Source: an uncultured Rikenellaceae bacterium
Lineage (GTDB): Bacteria; Bacteroidota; Bacteroidia; Bacteroidales; Rikenellaceae
Direction of reading: 5' to 3'
NCBI GenBank assembly: GCA_947038405.1
Contig: CAMQVY010000007.1
Location: 1 to 64,000 of the forward strand
DNA: 64,000 nt
Part shown: in pieces, positions 55,861 to 63,530 of the stretch
Position numbering within the stretch: position 1 is the first letter of the stretch
Layout: every line of letters begins with the position of its first letter
Notes under the pieces: generated by a model
What the model saw: only the letters and a program-made list of their open reading frames with translations
Told to the model about the DNA's origin: nothing
Databases searched by the model: none
Program-made: the position numbers and the translations under genes

Positions 55861-56334
55861 ATGAATATTGATTTAATTGTTATCGGGAAAACTGATTCAA
55901 CTGCTATTAACGAAATTGTAGGAACTTACCTTAAAAGGTTGAACTTCTACACTAAATTCTCTATAATAACAATCCCTGATCTGAAAAATACTAAAAATAT
56001 TGCAGCTAACAGTCAGAAAAAACAAGAGGGTGAATTGATCCTGAAACAACTAATTGATAGCGACTGGGTTGTTATACTAGATGAGAATGGGAAAGAGTTT
56101 AAATCTATGCAATTTGCTGACTGGGTGCAACGAAAAATGAATATGGGTATTAAGAGATTGGTATTTGTCGTGGGGGGACCATACGGATTCTCAGAAGCGA
56201 TATACGATAGGTCCAATGAGAAAATTTCTCTCTCAAAAATGACTTTTTCACACCAAATTATTAGAGCTATTTTTACAGAGCAGATATATCGTGCATTTAC
56301 GATACTAAATAATGAGCCATACCATCACGAGTAG
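55861..56334 (+). CDS. rlmH: 23S rRNA (pseudouridine1915-N3)-methyltransferase
   Basis: A SPOUT-class methyltransferase of 157 residues, exactly the usual RlmH length, from the ATG at 55861. An open frame continues back to 55783 but the added 26 residues are not family-like. The SAM-binding knot shows in VFVVGGPYGFS near 102 and the C-terminal SLSKMTFSHQIIRAIFTEQIYRAFTI block (positions about 125-150) is complete. It methylates the pseudouridine in helix 69 of the large subunit. It follows the symporter gene by 81 bases and is convergent with the Omp85-like gene 14 bases away. Confidence 0.95.
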   Translation: MNIDLIVIGKTDSTAINEIVGTYLKRLNFYTKFSIITIPDLKNTKNIAANSQKKQEGELILKQLIDSDWVVILDENGKEFKSMQFADWVQRKMNMGIKRLVFVVGGPYGFSEAIYDRSNEKISLSKMTFSHQIIRAIFTEQIYRAFTILNNEPYHHE

Positions 56335-56348
56335 TATTTGATGTGGGG

Positions 56349-58175
56349 CTATAAGAATGAGACCGCCTGAGGCTTACTCGGGATGTATCTTATTTTGTCG
56401 ACTTTACTTAGACTCTGAGTCCTAATATATTCAGAGTCTAAAAAGCCGTTTTTACCAATGCCAATGCCTAAGCGAAGTTGTATTGTGCTAAAAATTAAAC
56501 GGTCATTCTTGATTCTAACCCCAACTCCGAGTGTCGAAAAAAAGTCGTTATTAAATGGATTACGATTATAACCTAGAGTCCCAATGTCAACAAAACTGTA
56601 AAATGCAAAGCGAAAGCCAAGAGGTCTAAATGAGGTGAAATATACAGTCTCAGAGTTGAGAACCATACGGTTTGTGCCATAGACATCTTCGCTAAGGGCC
56701 CTAGGTCCGCTTGCGTCGGTAAATGTGATAACTTCACCATTACCATCGCCTCTGTCCCATCCATATGTGTAGTTCAGGTTGATGAACTGCCTTAGACGTA
56801 AAGATTCATTCCCCCATAAGTTTGAGATGTAAGTCATATCGAGATCCAATATACCCGAGTTCATCTCGCCATTAAGAGCATTAATATTTACAGAACTCTT
56901 GATATCTCCCATAAAGTAGCCTAAATCAGAAACCCCTCCTTTCTTCATGTTTAGACCTAAGATAATATCATTGCCAAATTCGCCCCATTCATAACCACCA
57001 ATGATTTCACTCTTAAATCCTGCAGATAAGTACTCTTTAACTCCAAAGCCATAAATTAAATTGGAACTATAGAAGTTCTCTTTATATATACCGATTCCGA
57101 AAAGTATAAATCGTTGGTCATGGAATGCGTGATTGGTGTTAATATCAACATATGGTCTCTCTTTGAAGTAGCGGTAGCTATATCTAACGTTTGCGTAAAG
57201 ACTGCTATTGAAGCGATCTATATATTTTGAACTACCGAGCCATACATCCATTAAGTTTACTTCCATAACTCCTTTTATTGTATCTTCATACTGAAGGTGA
57301 TATGGGCTACGACGGTAATATGCTTCTGCTCCCATCTCATAATCAGTAGGTTGGATAAACTCTTTTGATACGCAAAATCCATAGTCTGAATTGTCGAAGT
57401 CATCTCCTGCTATAAAATTACCTTTGAAAAAAGAGCCTGCAATATTGGGTACTGTGTACTCTATGGTATTTCCTCCATAGTTGAAATCTTTCCAGTCAAA
57501 GTGTGTGGTGACGCTTAATTGATTTCCCAAACCAATAAAGTTCGCATCGTATATCTCAAGGTTCGAGTTGCCGCCAAATGAGGTACTACCATCTGCACTT
57601 AATGTCCAATTATCATTTGTTGTAACAACCAAGTCTACGCTAGTAGAGTCGTGTTTTGAAGGTGTGAATGTAAAATATGAGTTATATATATACTTTCTTG
57701 ATGTTAGTAGATGTTTGTTGGCGACAATAATATCGGGGTCAACTTTATCACCTATACTAACTAAAAGATCTTTTCTAATTGTTCGCTCTCTTGTTGGGTA
57801 GTGGAGCTTATTGGCAACTCGTTTGATAAAATTACTATTGTCTTGATAAATATCTTTTCTATCTATTGTTATGTCTCTAATTGTTTTTCCCCTAAGATGT
57901 TCATACATCTCTCTCTCATCTGTAATCTTTGTTTTTGAGAGTGCATTACCTTTGGCAGGTCTGATTACAGCGTCGTAAATAAACTTTAAGGCCTTATGTT
58001 TGTCTGTTGTAATTCTTAGGCTATCTAATAGATACTCTGATTCAGAAGGTAAGTTTTCAAAGTTTTGTAATAGTGTATCATTGCTGATTATTGAGCTGTT
58101 ATTTTGGGCATAACAACGCGAATAGTAGCTAAATACTATTATAAGTACTAATAATATTTTATTAGATATAATCAC
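56349..58175 (-). CDS. Omp85/BamA-like outer membrane protein with one POTRA-like domain
   Basis: A 608-residue outer-membrane protein with a signal peptide ending CYAQ near residue 24. A POTRA-like domain is suggested at about 95-175 (IRDITIDRKDIY, then LLVSIGDKVDPDIIVANKHLL), after which comes a long series of amphipathic strands, many ending in aromatics (YNSYFTFTP, QLSVTTHFDW, YRRSPYHLQY). The last strands (RLIFSTIQLRLGIGIG) fit a barrel. The size and layout resemble the shorter Bacteroidetes relatives of BamA/TamA; function unknown. It is the only long gene between rlmH and the carbonic anhydrase gene. Confidence 0.7.
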   Translation of the reverse strand: MIISNKILLVLIIVFSYYSRCYAQNNSSIISNDTLLQNFENLPSESEYLLDSLRITTDKHKALKFIYDAVIRPAKGNALSKTKITDEREMYEHLRGKTIRDITIDRKDIYQDNSNFIKRVANKLHYPTRERTIRKDLLVSIGDKVDPDIIVANKHLLTSRKYIYNSYFTFTPSKHDSTSVDLVVTTNDNWTLSADGSTSFGGNSNLEIYDANFIGLGNQLSVTTHFDWKDFNYGGNTIEYTVPNIAGSFFKGNFIAGDDFDNSDYGFCVSKEFIQPTDYEMGAEAYYRRSPYHLQYEDTIKGVMEVNLMDVWLGSSKYIDRFNSSLYANVRYSYRYFKERPYVDINTNHAFHDQRFILFGIGIYKENFYSSNLIYGFGVKEYLSAGFKSEIIGGYEWGEFGNDIILGLNMKKGGVSDLGYFMGDIKSSVNINALNGEMNSGILDLDMTYISNLWGNESLRLRQFINLNYTYGWDRGDGNGEVITFTDASGPRALSEDVYGTNRMVLNSETVYFTSFRPLGFRFAFYSFVDIGTLGYNRNPFNNDFFSTLGVGVRIKNDRLIFSTIQLRLGIGIGKNGFLDSEYIRTQSLSKVDKIRYIPSKPQAVSFL

Positions 58176-58204
58176 TAATCAAATATACATATTTTTTATT
58201 AAAA

Positions 58205-58244
58205 ATTGTGCATTAATAATATTAAAACATTATTAATGCACAAT
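58205..58244 (-). terminator. terminator of the gamma carbonic anhydrase gene
   Basis: A perfect 16-bp stem (ATTGTGCATTAATAAT and its complement) with an 8-base loop, followed on the minus strand by TTTTT. A second hairpin (TACCTATC/GATAGGTA, 58269-58297) lies between it and the stop codon. Confidence 0.8.
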
Positions 58245-58311
58245 ATAGTATTGCGTAATTTAGCATTTTACCTATCTATTATGTAGATGGATAGGTATCT
58301 AAGTGATGATA

Positions 58312-58827
58312 TTACTCTTTATACCATGAGGCATAGGTCATATAACCTTTAGCTATTTTTTCGATGATTTCTGCTCTTTGTTCTGGTGTTACATCTTTTA
58401 CCCTTTTTGCAGGAACTCCTGCGTAGACTCCATTAGGCTCAAGTTTACTTCCTGATAATACCAATGAATTTGCCGCAATAATTGATCCTGATCCAACAAC
58501 AGCATTGTCAAGAATTGTTGCTCCCATACCGATAAGACACTTATCTTCTATTGTTCCGCCATGTATAATAGCATTGTGTCCAACTGATACGTCATCTCCA
58601 ATCTGAGTTTTAGACTTTTTGTATAGAGTGTGGATTACAACTCCATCTTGGATGTTCACACGATCTCCAATCGTAATCGTGTTGACATCTCCTCGAAGTA
58701 CTGCACCATACCAGATACTACAATCTTCTCCAATGGTTACATCACCAATTATTACCGCTGTTTCTGCTAGAAATACATTGTCACCAATTGTTGGTGTTAT
58801 ACCTCTAAGCTCTTTTATTAATGCCAT
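58312..58827 (-). CDS. gamma-class carbonic anhydrase family protein
   Basis: A 171-residue left-handed beta-helix protein built of hexapeptide repeats (VIIGDVTIGEDCSIWYGAVLRGDV, SVGHNAIIHGGTIEDKC). The zinc-binding histidines of the family are present (HTLYKK near 67, VGHNAIIHGG near 84-92). Relatives include YrdA, CaiE and PaaY, some of which are active carbonic anhydrases and others thioesterases. It lies 20 bases after mazG and probably shares its transcript. Confidence 0.9.
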   Translation of the reverse strand: MALIKELRGITPTIGDNVFLAETAVIIGDVTIGEDCSIWYGAVLRGDVNTITIGDRVNIQDGVVIHTLYKKSKTQIGDDVSVGHNAIIHGGTIEDKCLIGMGATILDNAVVGSGSIIAANSLVLSGSKLEPNGVYAGVPAKRVKDVTPEQRAEIIEKIAKGYMTYASWYKE

Positions 58828-58847
58828 GATTTCGATATTTTTAATAA

Positions 58848-59627
58848 CTAATTTTTCTTTATCTTTGCTTCACACCAATAACCCTCTAACTCCTCTAGTG
58901 TACAGCTTTTTATCGTTTTATTTTGTTCTTCAACTCTGCTTTCAATATGCTCAAATCTATAAATAAATTTCTTATTGCACCTCTCTAAAGCTGATTCTGG
59001 GTCTATACCATTGAGCCTTGCTGCATTAATAAGTGCAAAGATTAGATCTCCAAACTCCTCTTCAAGTAGTACTTTGTTTTTGCTAATCATCTCAACTTCA
59101 ACCTCTGCAATCTCCTCTTTGACCTTATCCCATACATCATTCTTATCCTCCCAGTCGAAACCTGCCGAAGCTGCCTTCTCTCCGATACGATAAGCTTTAA
59201 CCATTGCTGGTAGCGTTTTTGGAACTCCACTTAATACCCCTTTTTTTCTACCTTTCTCTGTCTGCTTTAGTGCCTCCCAGTTCTGTTTGACTGTTTTTGT
59301 ATCTTCCGCAATAACATCTCCAAAGATATGTGGATGGCGATAGACTAGTTTATCACAGATGCCATTTAGTACATCTGTAATAGTAAACGCTTTCTCCTCT
59401 TCTCCCATTTTCGAGTAGAATACAACATGAAGCATTAAATCACCTAACTCCTCTTTTACTTTTGTGAGGTCACCCTCTATTATAGCATCAAGTAGTTCGT
59501 AACTCTCTTCAATCGTGTTGTTGCGAAGAGACCCAAAGGTCTGCTCCCTATCCCATGGGCATTTTACTCTTAATTCGTCCATTATATCAAGAAGTCGTAA
59601 AAATGCCTCTAATCTGCTATCTGTCAT
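58848..59627 (-). CDS. mazG: nucleoside triphosphate pyrophosphohydrolase
   Basis: A 259-residue house-cleaning NTP pyrophosphatase with two MazG repeats. The first carries CPWDREQTFGSLRNNTIEESYELLDAI (about 20-46) with the metal-binding ExxE and a matching EELGDLMLHVVF; the second has KEEIAEVEVEM near 180 and EEFGDLIFALINAARL near 198. It hydrolyses (d)NTPs to monophosphates, removing aberrant nucleotides. The start is preceded by no clear promoter box. Confidence 0.93.
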   Translation of the reverse strand: MTDSRLEAFLRLLDIMDELRVKCPWDREQTFGSLRNNTIEESYELLDAIIEGDLTKVKEELGDLMLHVVFYSKMGEEEKAFTITDVLNGICDKLVYRHPHIFGDVIAEDTKTVKQNWEALKQTEKGRKKGVLSGVPKTLPAMVKAYRIGEKAASAGFDWEDKNDVWDKVKEEIAEVEVEMISKNKVLLEEEFGDLIFALINAARLNGIDPESALERCNKKFIYRFEHIESRVEEQNKTIKSCTLEELEGYWCEAKIKKN

Positions 59628-59802
59628 ATGCTATATTTTAGAACAAAGTTATCACTATTAGATACAATATACAAATTTTAGAGAGATAGTTTTATATAGC
59701 CTTTTTATTCTCTATGGTAAGATAGTATCGATTGCTATTATTAAATACTTTATTTCGCTAGATAAGTTATATCAATTCTAATTGAAAAAATATTAAACGC
59801 AG

Positions 59803-59832
59803 AAAAGGTGAGCTCTCTCGAACTCACCTTTT
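59803..59832 (-). terminator. terminator of the NigD-like gene
   Basis: AAAAGGTGAG pairs with CTCACCTTTT around a ten-base loop, 27 bases beyond the stop codon. A third CTCACCTTT copy follows at once on the plus strand (59834-59842). Confidence 0.65.
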
Positions 59833-59859
59833 CCTCACCTTTAATCCAATTTATATATA

Positions 59860-60750
59860 TTATTCCACCTTTGTGGCAACTTTGTCGAGTCCAAGTTCTG
59901 ACCCGTCAACTATGATGTTATCCCCATCATCATTAGCTGATTTTGATTCGTTAACTTGGGGTAGTCTAAATGTAGCTTTACTGCTTTTTTTCTCTGTTCC
60001 TTCAAGATCGTCGTCGTACTCTAACCACTTTAAAATGATATTTACACTAGTTTCTCCCTCTGGTACAATCGATGAAATGTCAAATGCTGTTCTTGCAGAT
60101 ACACTGTATAATTTATCACTGCCAATAGCATTTTTAGATACTGGAGCGACTCTTGAGTAATTTGCAATAGTGTCTCTATACGCATTGTGGTGTAGAGTTA
60201 ATACAACAGTACCATCTGAATCTAGCTCTACATCATCATATACTAGAGATATCATATGTGGAACACTTACTCCAGGATTGTTTAAAAATGATAGGTTTAT
60301 GTTTAAAAATTTACCGCTAAACCATGCTTTGTTAATGTCATAAATAGGATCATTTCCTAAACTATCCGCAATGTTAAGTCCATCTTCATCAATAAAAGAT
60401 TGCTTTATAAGACCTTTTGTTAGAATTGTCTCTGCATTGTTTATTGCGATTTGATAAGTTTTTTCAAAAACATTCTCTTTACTAACATCTTTTACAATGT
60501 CATAATTTACAATGACACGTTGCCCGATTGCAGGGTTGAAGTTGTTAAGTTGAGAGTGAACGATAATTAATTTTGCTCCATCATCTCTTCTGATTACAGC
60601 ATAGCCATCTTCAGTTGGTGATTCAGATATTCCATAACTCTCCCATGATGGGTAATTTACAACATAATAACTGTCATTGTCTTTGTTGCATGATGTAGTT
60701 GCGAATAGTGCTGTAAATAACACTGCGCAAAATAAAACGATTTTTTTCAT
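59860..60750 (-). CDS. NigD-like lipoprotein
   Basis: A 296-residue lipoprotein (lipobox ATTSC, Cys20). The N-terminal region with GYAVIRRDDGAKLIIVHSQLNNFNPAIGQRVIVNYDI (about 50-87) fits the OB-like domain of NigD/NigD2 proteins, followed by a C-terminal beta-sandwich (about 150-270) and an acidic tail. Family function is unknown; members are common Bacteroidetes surface or periplasmic proteins. It is the third gene of the ECF module: two copies of the module's promoter motif lie 63 to 185 bases before its start, so its expression is probably driven by the adjacent sigma factor. Confidence 0.78.
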   Translation of the reverse strand: MKKIVLFCAVLFTALFATTSCNKDNDSYYVVNYPSWESYGISESPTEDGYAVIRRDDGAKLIIVHSQLNNFNPAIGQRVIVNYDIVKDVSKENVFEKTYQIAINNAETILTKGLIKQSFIDEDGLNIADSLGNDPIYDINKAWFSGKFLNINLSFLNNPGVSVPHMISLVYDDVELDSDGTVVLTLHHNAYRDTIANYSRVAPVSKNAIGSDKLYSVSARTAFDISSIVPEGETSVNIILKWLEYDDDLEGTEKKSSKATFRLPQVNESKSANDDGDNIIVDGSELGLDKVATKVE

Positions 60751-60812
60751 AATATTATTTTTATTTTTAATTCTAAAGTTGGGGTACTTAATATATTACC
60801 CTTTTGTTCTGA

Positions 60813-60842
60813 TAAGATGCCGGCAATCTTCAAAACGTTGCA
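60813..60842 (-). promoter_or_regulatory. ECF-type promoter, copy 1, before the NigD-like gene
   Basis: On the minus strand: TGCAAC, 16 bases, GCATCTTA. Same layout as copies at 60906 and 62832. The -10-like half ends 63 bases before the NigD-like start, a normal leader length. Confidence 0.65.
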
Positions 60843-60905
60843 TGGTTACTATTTATTTTATTAATTTAATCTCCGAGGTGTATTACTTAGCCCCTTTTGT
60901 CTCTA

Positions 60906-60935
60906 TTAGATGACAGTAACCTTTCAAACGTTGCA
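60906..60935 (-). promoter_or_regulatory. ECF-type promoter, copy 2, between barrel and NigD-like genes
   Basis: On the minus strand: TGCAAC, 16 bases, TCATCTAA. It lies 93 bases from copy 1, within a wider similarity (about 48 bases including CCATGCAACGTTT and CAAAAGGG), so the pair may be a tandem duplication. A transcript from here would start about 150 bases before the NigD-like gene. Confidence 0.6.
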
Positions 60936-60971
60936 TGGATGTGGAACTTTTTTTTTAATGCGTGTTAGAGC

Positions 60972-62219
60972 TTAATTTATTAAGAACCTTAAACCTGCTG
61001 AGAGGTTGAACGCTAATTGATTTTTAGTGCGATAGTTATCTGGTTGGTTGTTGTCAAAATAGTAGCTTATGCCTGGTTCTAAAAATATTCCAAATTTTGA
61101 TAGGAATTTTAATTCACCGCCTAGTGACAAGTTAACAGATGTTTGAACCCCTTTTACGGAGAACTTTTCATGTATGTTATCTCCCGCAAAGATATTTTTT
61201 CTCTGTGCTGATATCGCTCGCTCAACCATTGCGCCACCTTTGGCATATAAATTACCTATACTATTCTCTAATAACTTATATCTTAGAGATAGTGGAATAC
61301 CTAAATAATCAAGCTTTTGTTCAAACTTATAATCTATATTGTTATCATTTTTTGTTTCGTATGATGAGTTTAGTCTGCTATATACTAAGCCACTCTCAAG
61401 AGATAGCCTATCTGTGAGGTTAAATCCTACGTGTGCACCTATGCTTATAGGCAAGTTGTGGTTTAGATCCTTGGGTGAGGTAACATCTGTTCTCAGCCCC
61501 TCACTTCCTCCTTTGCTCTCTGTCAACATATATGGGACAGCTTGTGCATCGTTGCTTGTATTGGACGCACCTGTGGATGCTAGACTATTTGATGATATAT
61601 GTGTATAGACCTTATTGCGTTTTAGTTCTCTAGGTCGTGGAGTTATCGACATTGATCTAGTAGCTAGTGTTTTACTTTTTTTAGTATATGTGTTGTATTT
61701 ATTATCTCTAGTTGACGTATTTTTTATTTTCTCTTTGGGCTTATCGTCTTTCTTGTTCTTTAGATCAAGTTTGCTGTTAATCACCTTAATATTTTTCTGT
61801 TGAGGTGCGGATGCGACACTCTGAGGTTCAATCACTGTGTGTGACCTCTTTTTAGCTATAATGGTTTCGATAAAGGGGGTTTGAGGGGCATTTGCCTGAG
61901 TGATTAACTCAGTTGGCTTCACCAGTTCAGAAATATTGGTCGCATTTAGAGCCTCTTCTATCTTATTATCTGTATTCACTAAGAGAGTCTCATCAATATC
62001 ACTATCTAAATTTAAAAGTAAAACTCCTATTAGTAGAGATGCAGCCGCTGCAATAGAACTCCAAAGAAGAGTTGATCTCATTTTAGTAGTCGTACTTAGT
62101 GGTATGCTCTCAATATTAGCTAACTCCTTCTCAATATTTAGCATTATAGAGGGTGGGGGAGTCATTGTATGATCCTCAAACTTACTCTTTAATATATCTT
62201 CAAAATTATCCTTTTTCAT
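60972..62219 (-). CDS. anti-sigma-like N-terminus, membrane helix and C-terminal outer-membrane barrel in one protein
   Basis: A 415-residue protein of unusual layout. The first 48 residues are soluble and cytosolic in character (KKDNFEDILKSKFEDHTMTPPPSIMLNIEKEL), like the start of many Bacteroidetes anti-sigma partners; there is no cleavable signal peptide. One membrane helix follows (STLLWSSIAAAASLLIGVLLL, about 49-69), then a basic, Ser/Thr/Lys-rich linker (about 75-240), then a PorT/OmpX-like eight-strand barrel pattern (ISIGAHVGFNLTDRLSLESG near 265, final FLIN). It lies 43 bases after the ECF sigma gene, which supports a sigma-controlling role. Whether the barrel part really reaches the outer membrane is not known. 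Confidence 0.7.
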   Translation of the reverse strand: MKKDNFEDILKSKFEDHTMTPPPSIMLNIEKELANIESIPLSTTTKMRSTLLWSSIAAAASLLIGVLLLNLDSDIDETLLVNTDNKIEEALNATNISELVKPTELITQANAPQTPFIETIIAKKRSHTVIEPQSVASAPQQKNIKVINSKLDLKNKKDDKPKEKIKNTSTRDNKYNTYTKKSKTLATRSMSITPRPRELKRNKVYTHISSNSLASTGASNTSNDAQAVPYMLTESKGGSEGLRTDVTSPKDLNHNLPISIGAHVGFNLTDRLSLESGLVYSRLNSSYETKNDNNIDYKFEQKLDYLGIPLSLRYKLLENSIGNLYAKGGAMVERAISAQRKNIFAGDNIHEKFSVKGVQTSVNLSLGGELKFLSKFGIFLEPGISYYFDNNQPDNYRTKNQLAFNLSAGLRFLIN

Positions 62220-62262
62220 AATTGTATAATGTAGTGTAGAAATTCAATATGTTGTTCATTAA

Positions 62263-62820
62263 CTATGAATCATAACTTCTACTAATTCCCTTATCTTTTA
62301 AAATATCAATAAGTCTTGCTCTCGCTCTGGAGTATTGAGACCTTGAAGTTACTTCGCTAATATGTAATAACTCCCCAATCTCCTTGTGTGAATAACCCTC
62401 TATTGCATAGAGGTTTAAAATAGTACGATACCCCTCTGAGAGTGTTTGAATTGACTCTAAGAGTTCATTATTGCTTATCTGTGAGATGATACTTGCATCG
62501 CTATCTTTCAAGGTAACTGCACTTTCAATATCTAGCGATTTATCTAAAGGGTTATTCTTCCTAATATAACCTAGTGCTGTATTTACGGCAATGCGCTTAC
62601 ACCACCCCTCAAATGAGCCATCACCTCTGTAATCTTTGACCTTGGAAAATATAGTGATTATGCTGTCGTGTAGTATATCCTCTGCTAGAACTCGGTCTTT
62701 TAAGTACCTACAGCATATCGAATACAACACCCCACCGTACTTCTCGTAAAGGGCACGGCGAGCATCTGGATCGCCAATGCGGCATCCACTTATAATCTTA
62801 TTTTCACTAAGTTCTTTCAC
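62263..62820 (-). CDS. ECF-family RNA polymerase sigma factor
   Basis: A 185-residue sigma-70 family ECF factor. Region 2 spans about 20-85 (YGGVLYSICCRYLKDRVLAEDILHDSIITIFSKV, with GSFEGWCKRIAVNTAL after it) and region 4 about 120-180 (EGYSHKEIGELLHISEVTSRSQYSRARARL, a helix-turn-helix). The start is GTG with only about six bases between it and the predicted transcription start, so the message is nearly leaderless. The promoter motif in front matches those before the NigD-like gene, which points to autoregulation. Confidence 0.92.
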   Translation of the reverse strand: MKELSENKIISGCRIGDPDARRALYEKYGGVLYSICCRYLKDRVLAEDILHDSIITIFSKVKDYRGDGSFEGWCKRIAVNTALGYIRKNNPLDKSLDIESAVTLKDSDASIISQISNNELLESIQTLSEGYRTILNLYAIEGYSHKEIGELLHISEVTSRSQYSRARARLIDILKDKGISRSYDS

Positions 62821-62831
62821 GTCTCTTATTT

Positions 62832-62861
62832 ATAGATGCAAAATATATCTTTTTCGTTGCA
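62832..62861 (-). promoter_or_regulatory. ECF-type promoter, copy 3, before the sigma gene itself
   Basis: On the minus strand: TGCAAC, 16 bases, GCATCTAT. It agrees with the two copies before the NigD-like gene in both half-sites and in the exact spacing, and lies just upstream of the GTG start at 62820. Confidence 0.7.
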
Positions 62862-62950
62862 TCAATATTTATTTTTCCTTTAAAAAACTTTTTCATACCT
62901 TTAGCATCTTAAAAGAGGTTAAAAGTACATAATATTATAAAATATTCAAT

Positions 62951-63391
62951 ATGAAAAGTAAAAAAGTAGGTATTGCTAGTGATCACGCTGGTTATCAAAT
63001 GAAGGAGTTTATTGTTGGATATTTAGACTCTAAAGGGTATGATGTCCACGATTTTGGGTGCTATAGTGAGGAGAGCTGTGATTATCCAGATTTCGCACAC
63101 GAATTAGCTAACTCAATAGAGAATGGTGAGGTAGAGATGGGATTTGCTCTTTGTGGTAGCGCAAACGGGATATCTATGGCGTTAAATAAACATAAAGGTA
63201 TTAGAGCAGCTATATGTTGGGAGGCTGAACTTGCTGAACTTGCTAGAGTGCATAATGATGCAAACGTTTGCTCGCTTCCTGCTAGATTTATCGAAAATGA
63301 TACTGCTCAGGAGATTGTAGATATATTTTTAGCTACTCCAACATCTACTGTCGAGAGACATATGAATAGAGTTGCTAAAATATCGATCTAA
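62951..63391 (+). CDS. rpiB: ribose-5-phosphate isomerase B
   Basis: A 146-residue isomerase of the RpiB/LacAB family. GIASDHAGYQMKEF (7-20) carries the substrate-binding Asp and His, YPDFAHELA near 52 the phosphate-loop region, and the catalytic Cys is in FALCGSANGISMALNK near 70. It interconverts ribose 5-phosphate and ribulose 5-phosphate. It is divergent from the sigma gene; a TACCTTTA box lies about 50 bases before its start. Confidence 0.95.
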   Translation: MKSKKVGIASDHAGYQMKEFIVGYLDSKGYDVHDFGCYSEESCDYPDFAHELANSIENGEVEMGFALCGSANGISMALNKHKGIRAAICWEAELAELARVHNDANVCSLPARFIENDTAQEIVDIFLATPTSTVERHMNRVAKISI

Positions 63392-63461
63392 ATTTTTAGT
63401 GCAAAGTAGTAAAAACAGAAGATAATTTTCAATAGGGAATATAACTATTGAAAATGGTTAG

Positions 63462-63506
63462 AAAAAAAGGATTGTAAATACGATAAGTATTTACAATCCT
63501 TTTTTT
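63462..63506. terminator. bidirectional terminator between rpiB and the GH2 gene
   Basis: A perfect 20-bp stem (63462-63481 with 63487-63506) around GATAA, with A- and T-runs, between convergent genes. Confidence 0.92.
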
Positions 63507-63530
63507 TATGCTTATTATAGATGTAATGAA

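Noticed and set aside
60751..60971. Repeated 48-base unit as a CRISPR or mobile repeat
   Set aside because: Only two diverged copies, each with promoter-like half-sites and no spacer structure; explained by the ECF promoter motif.
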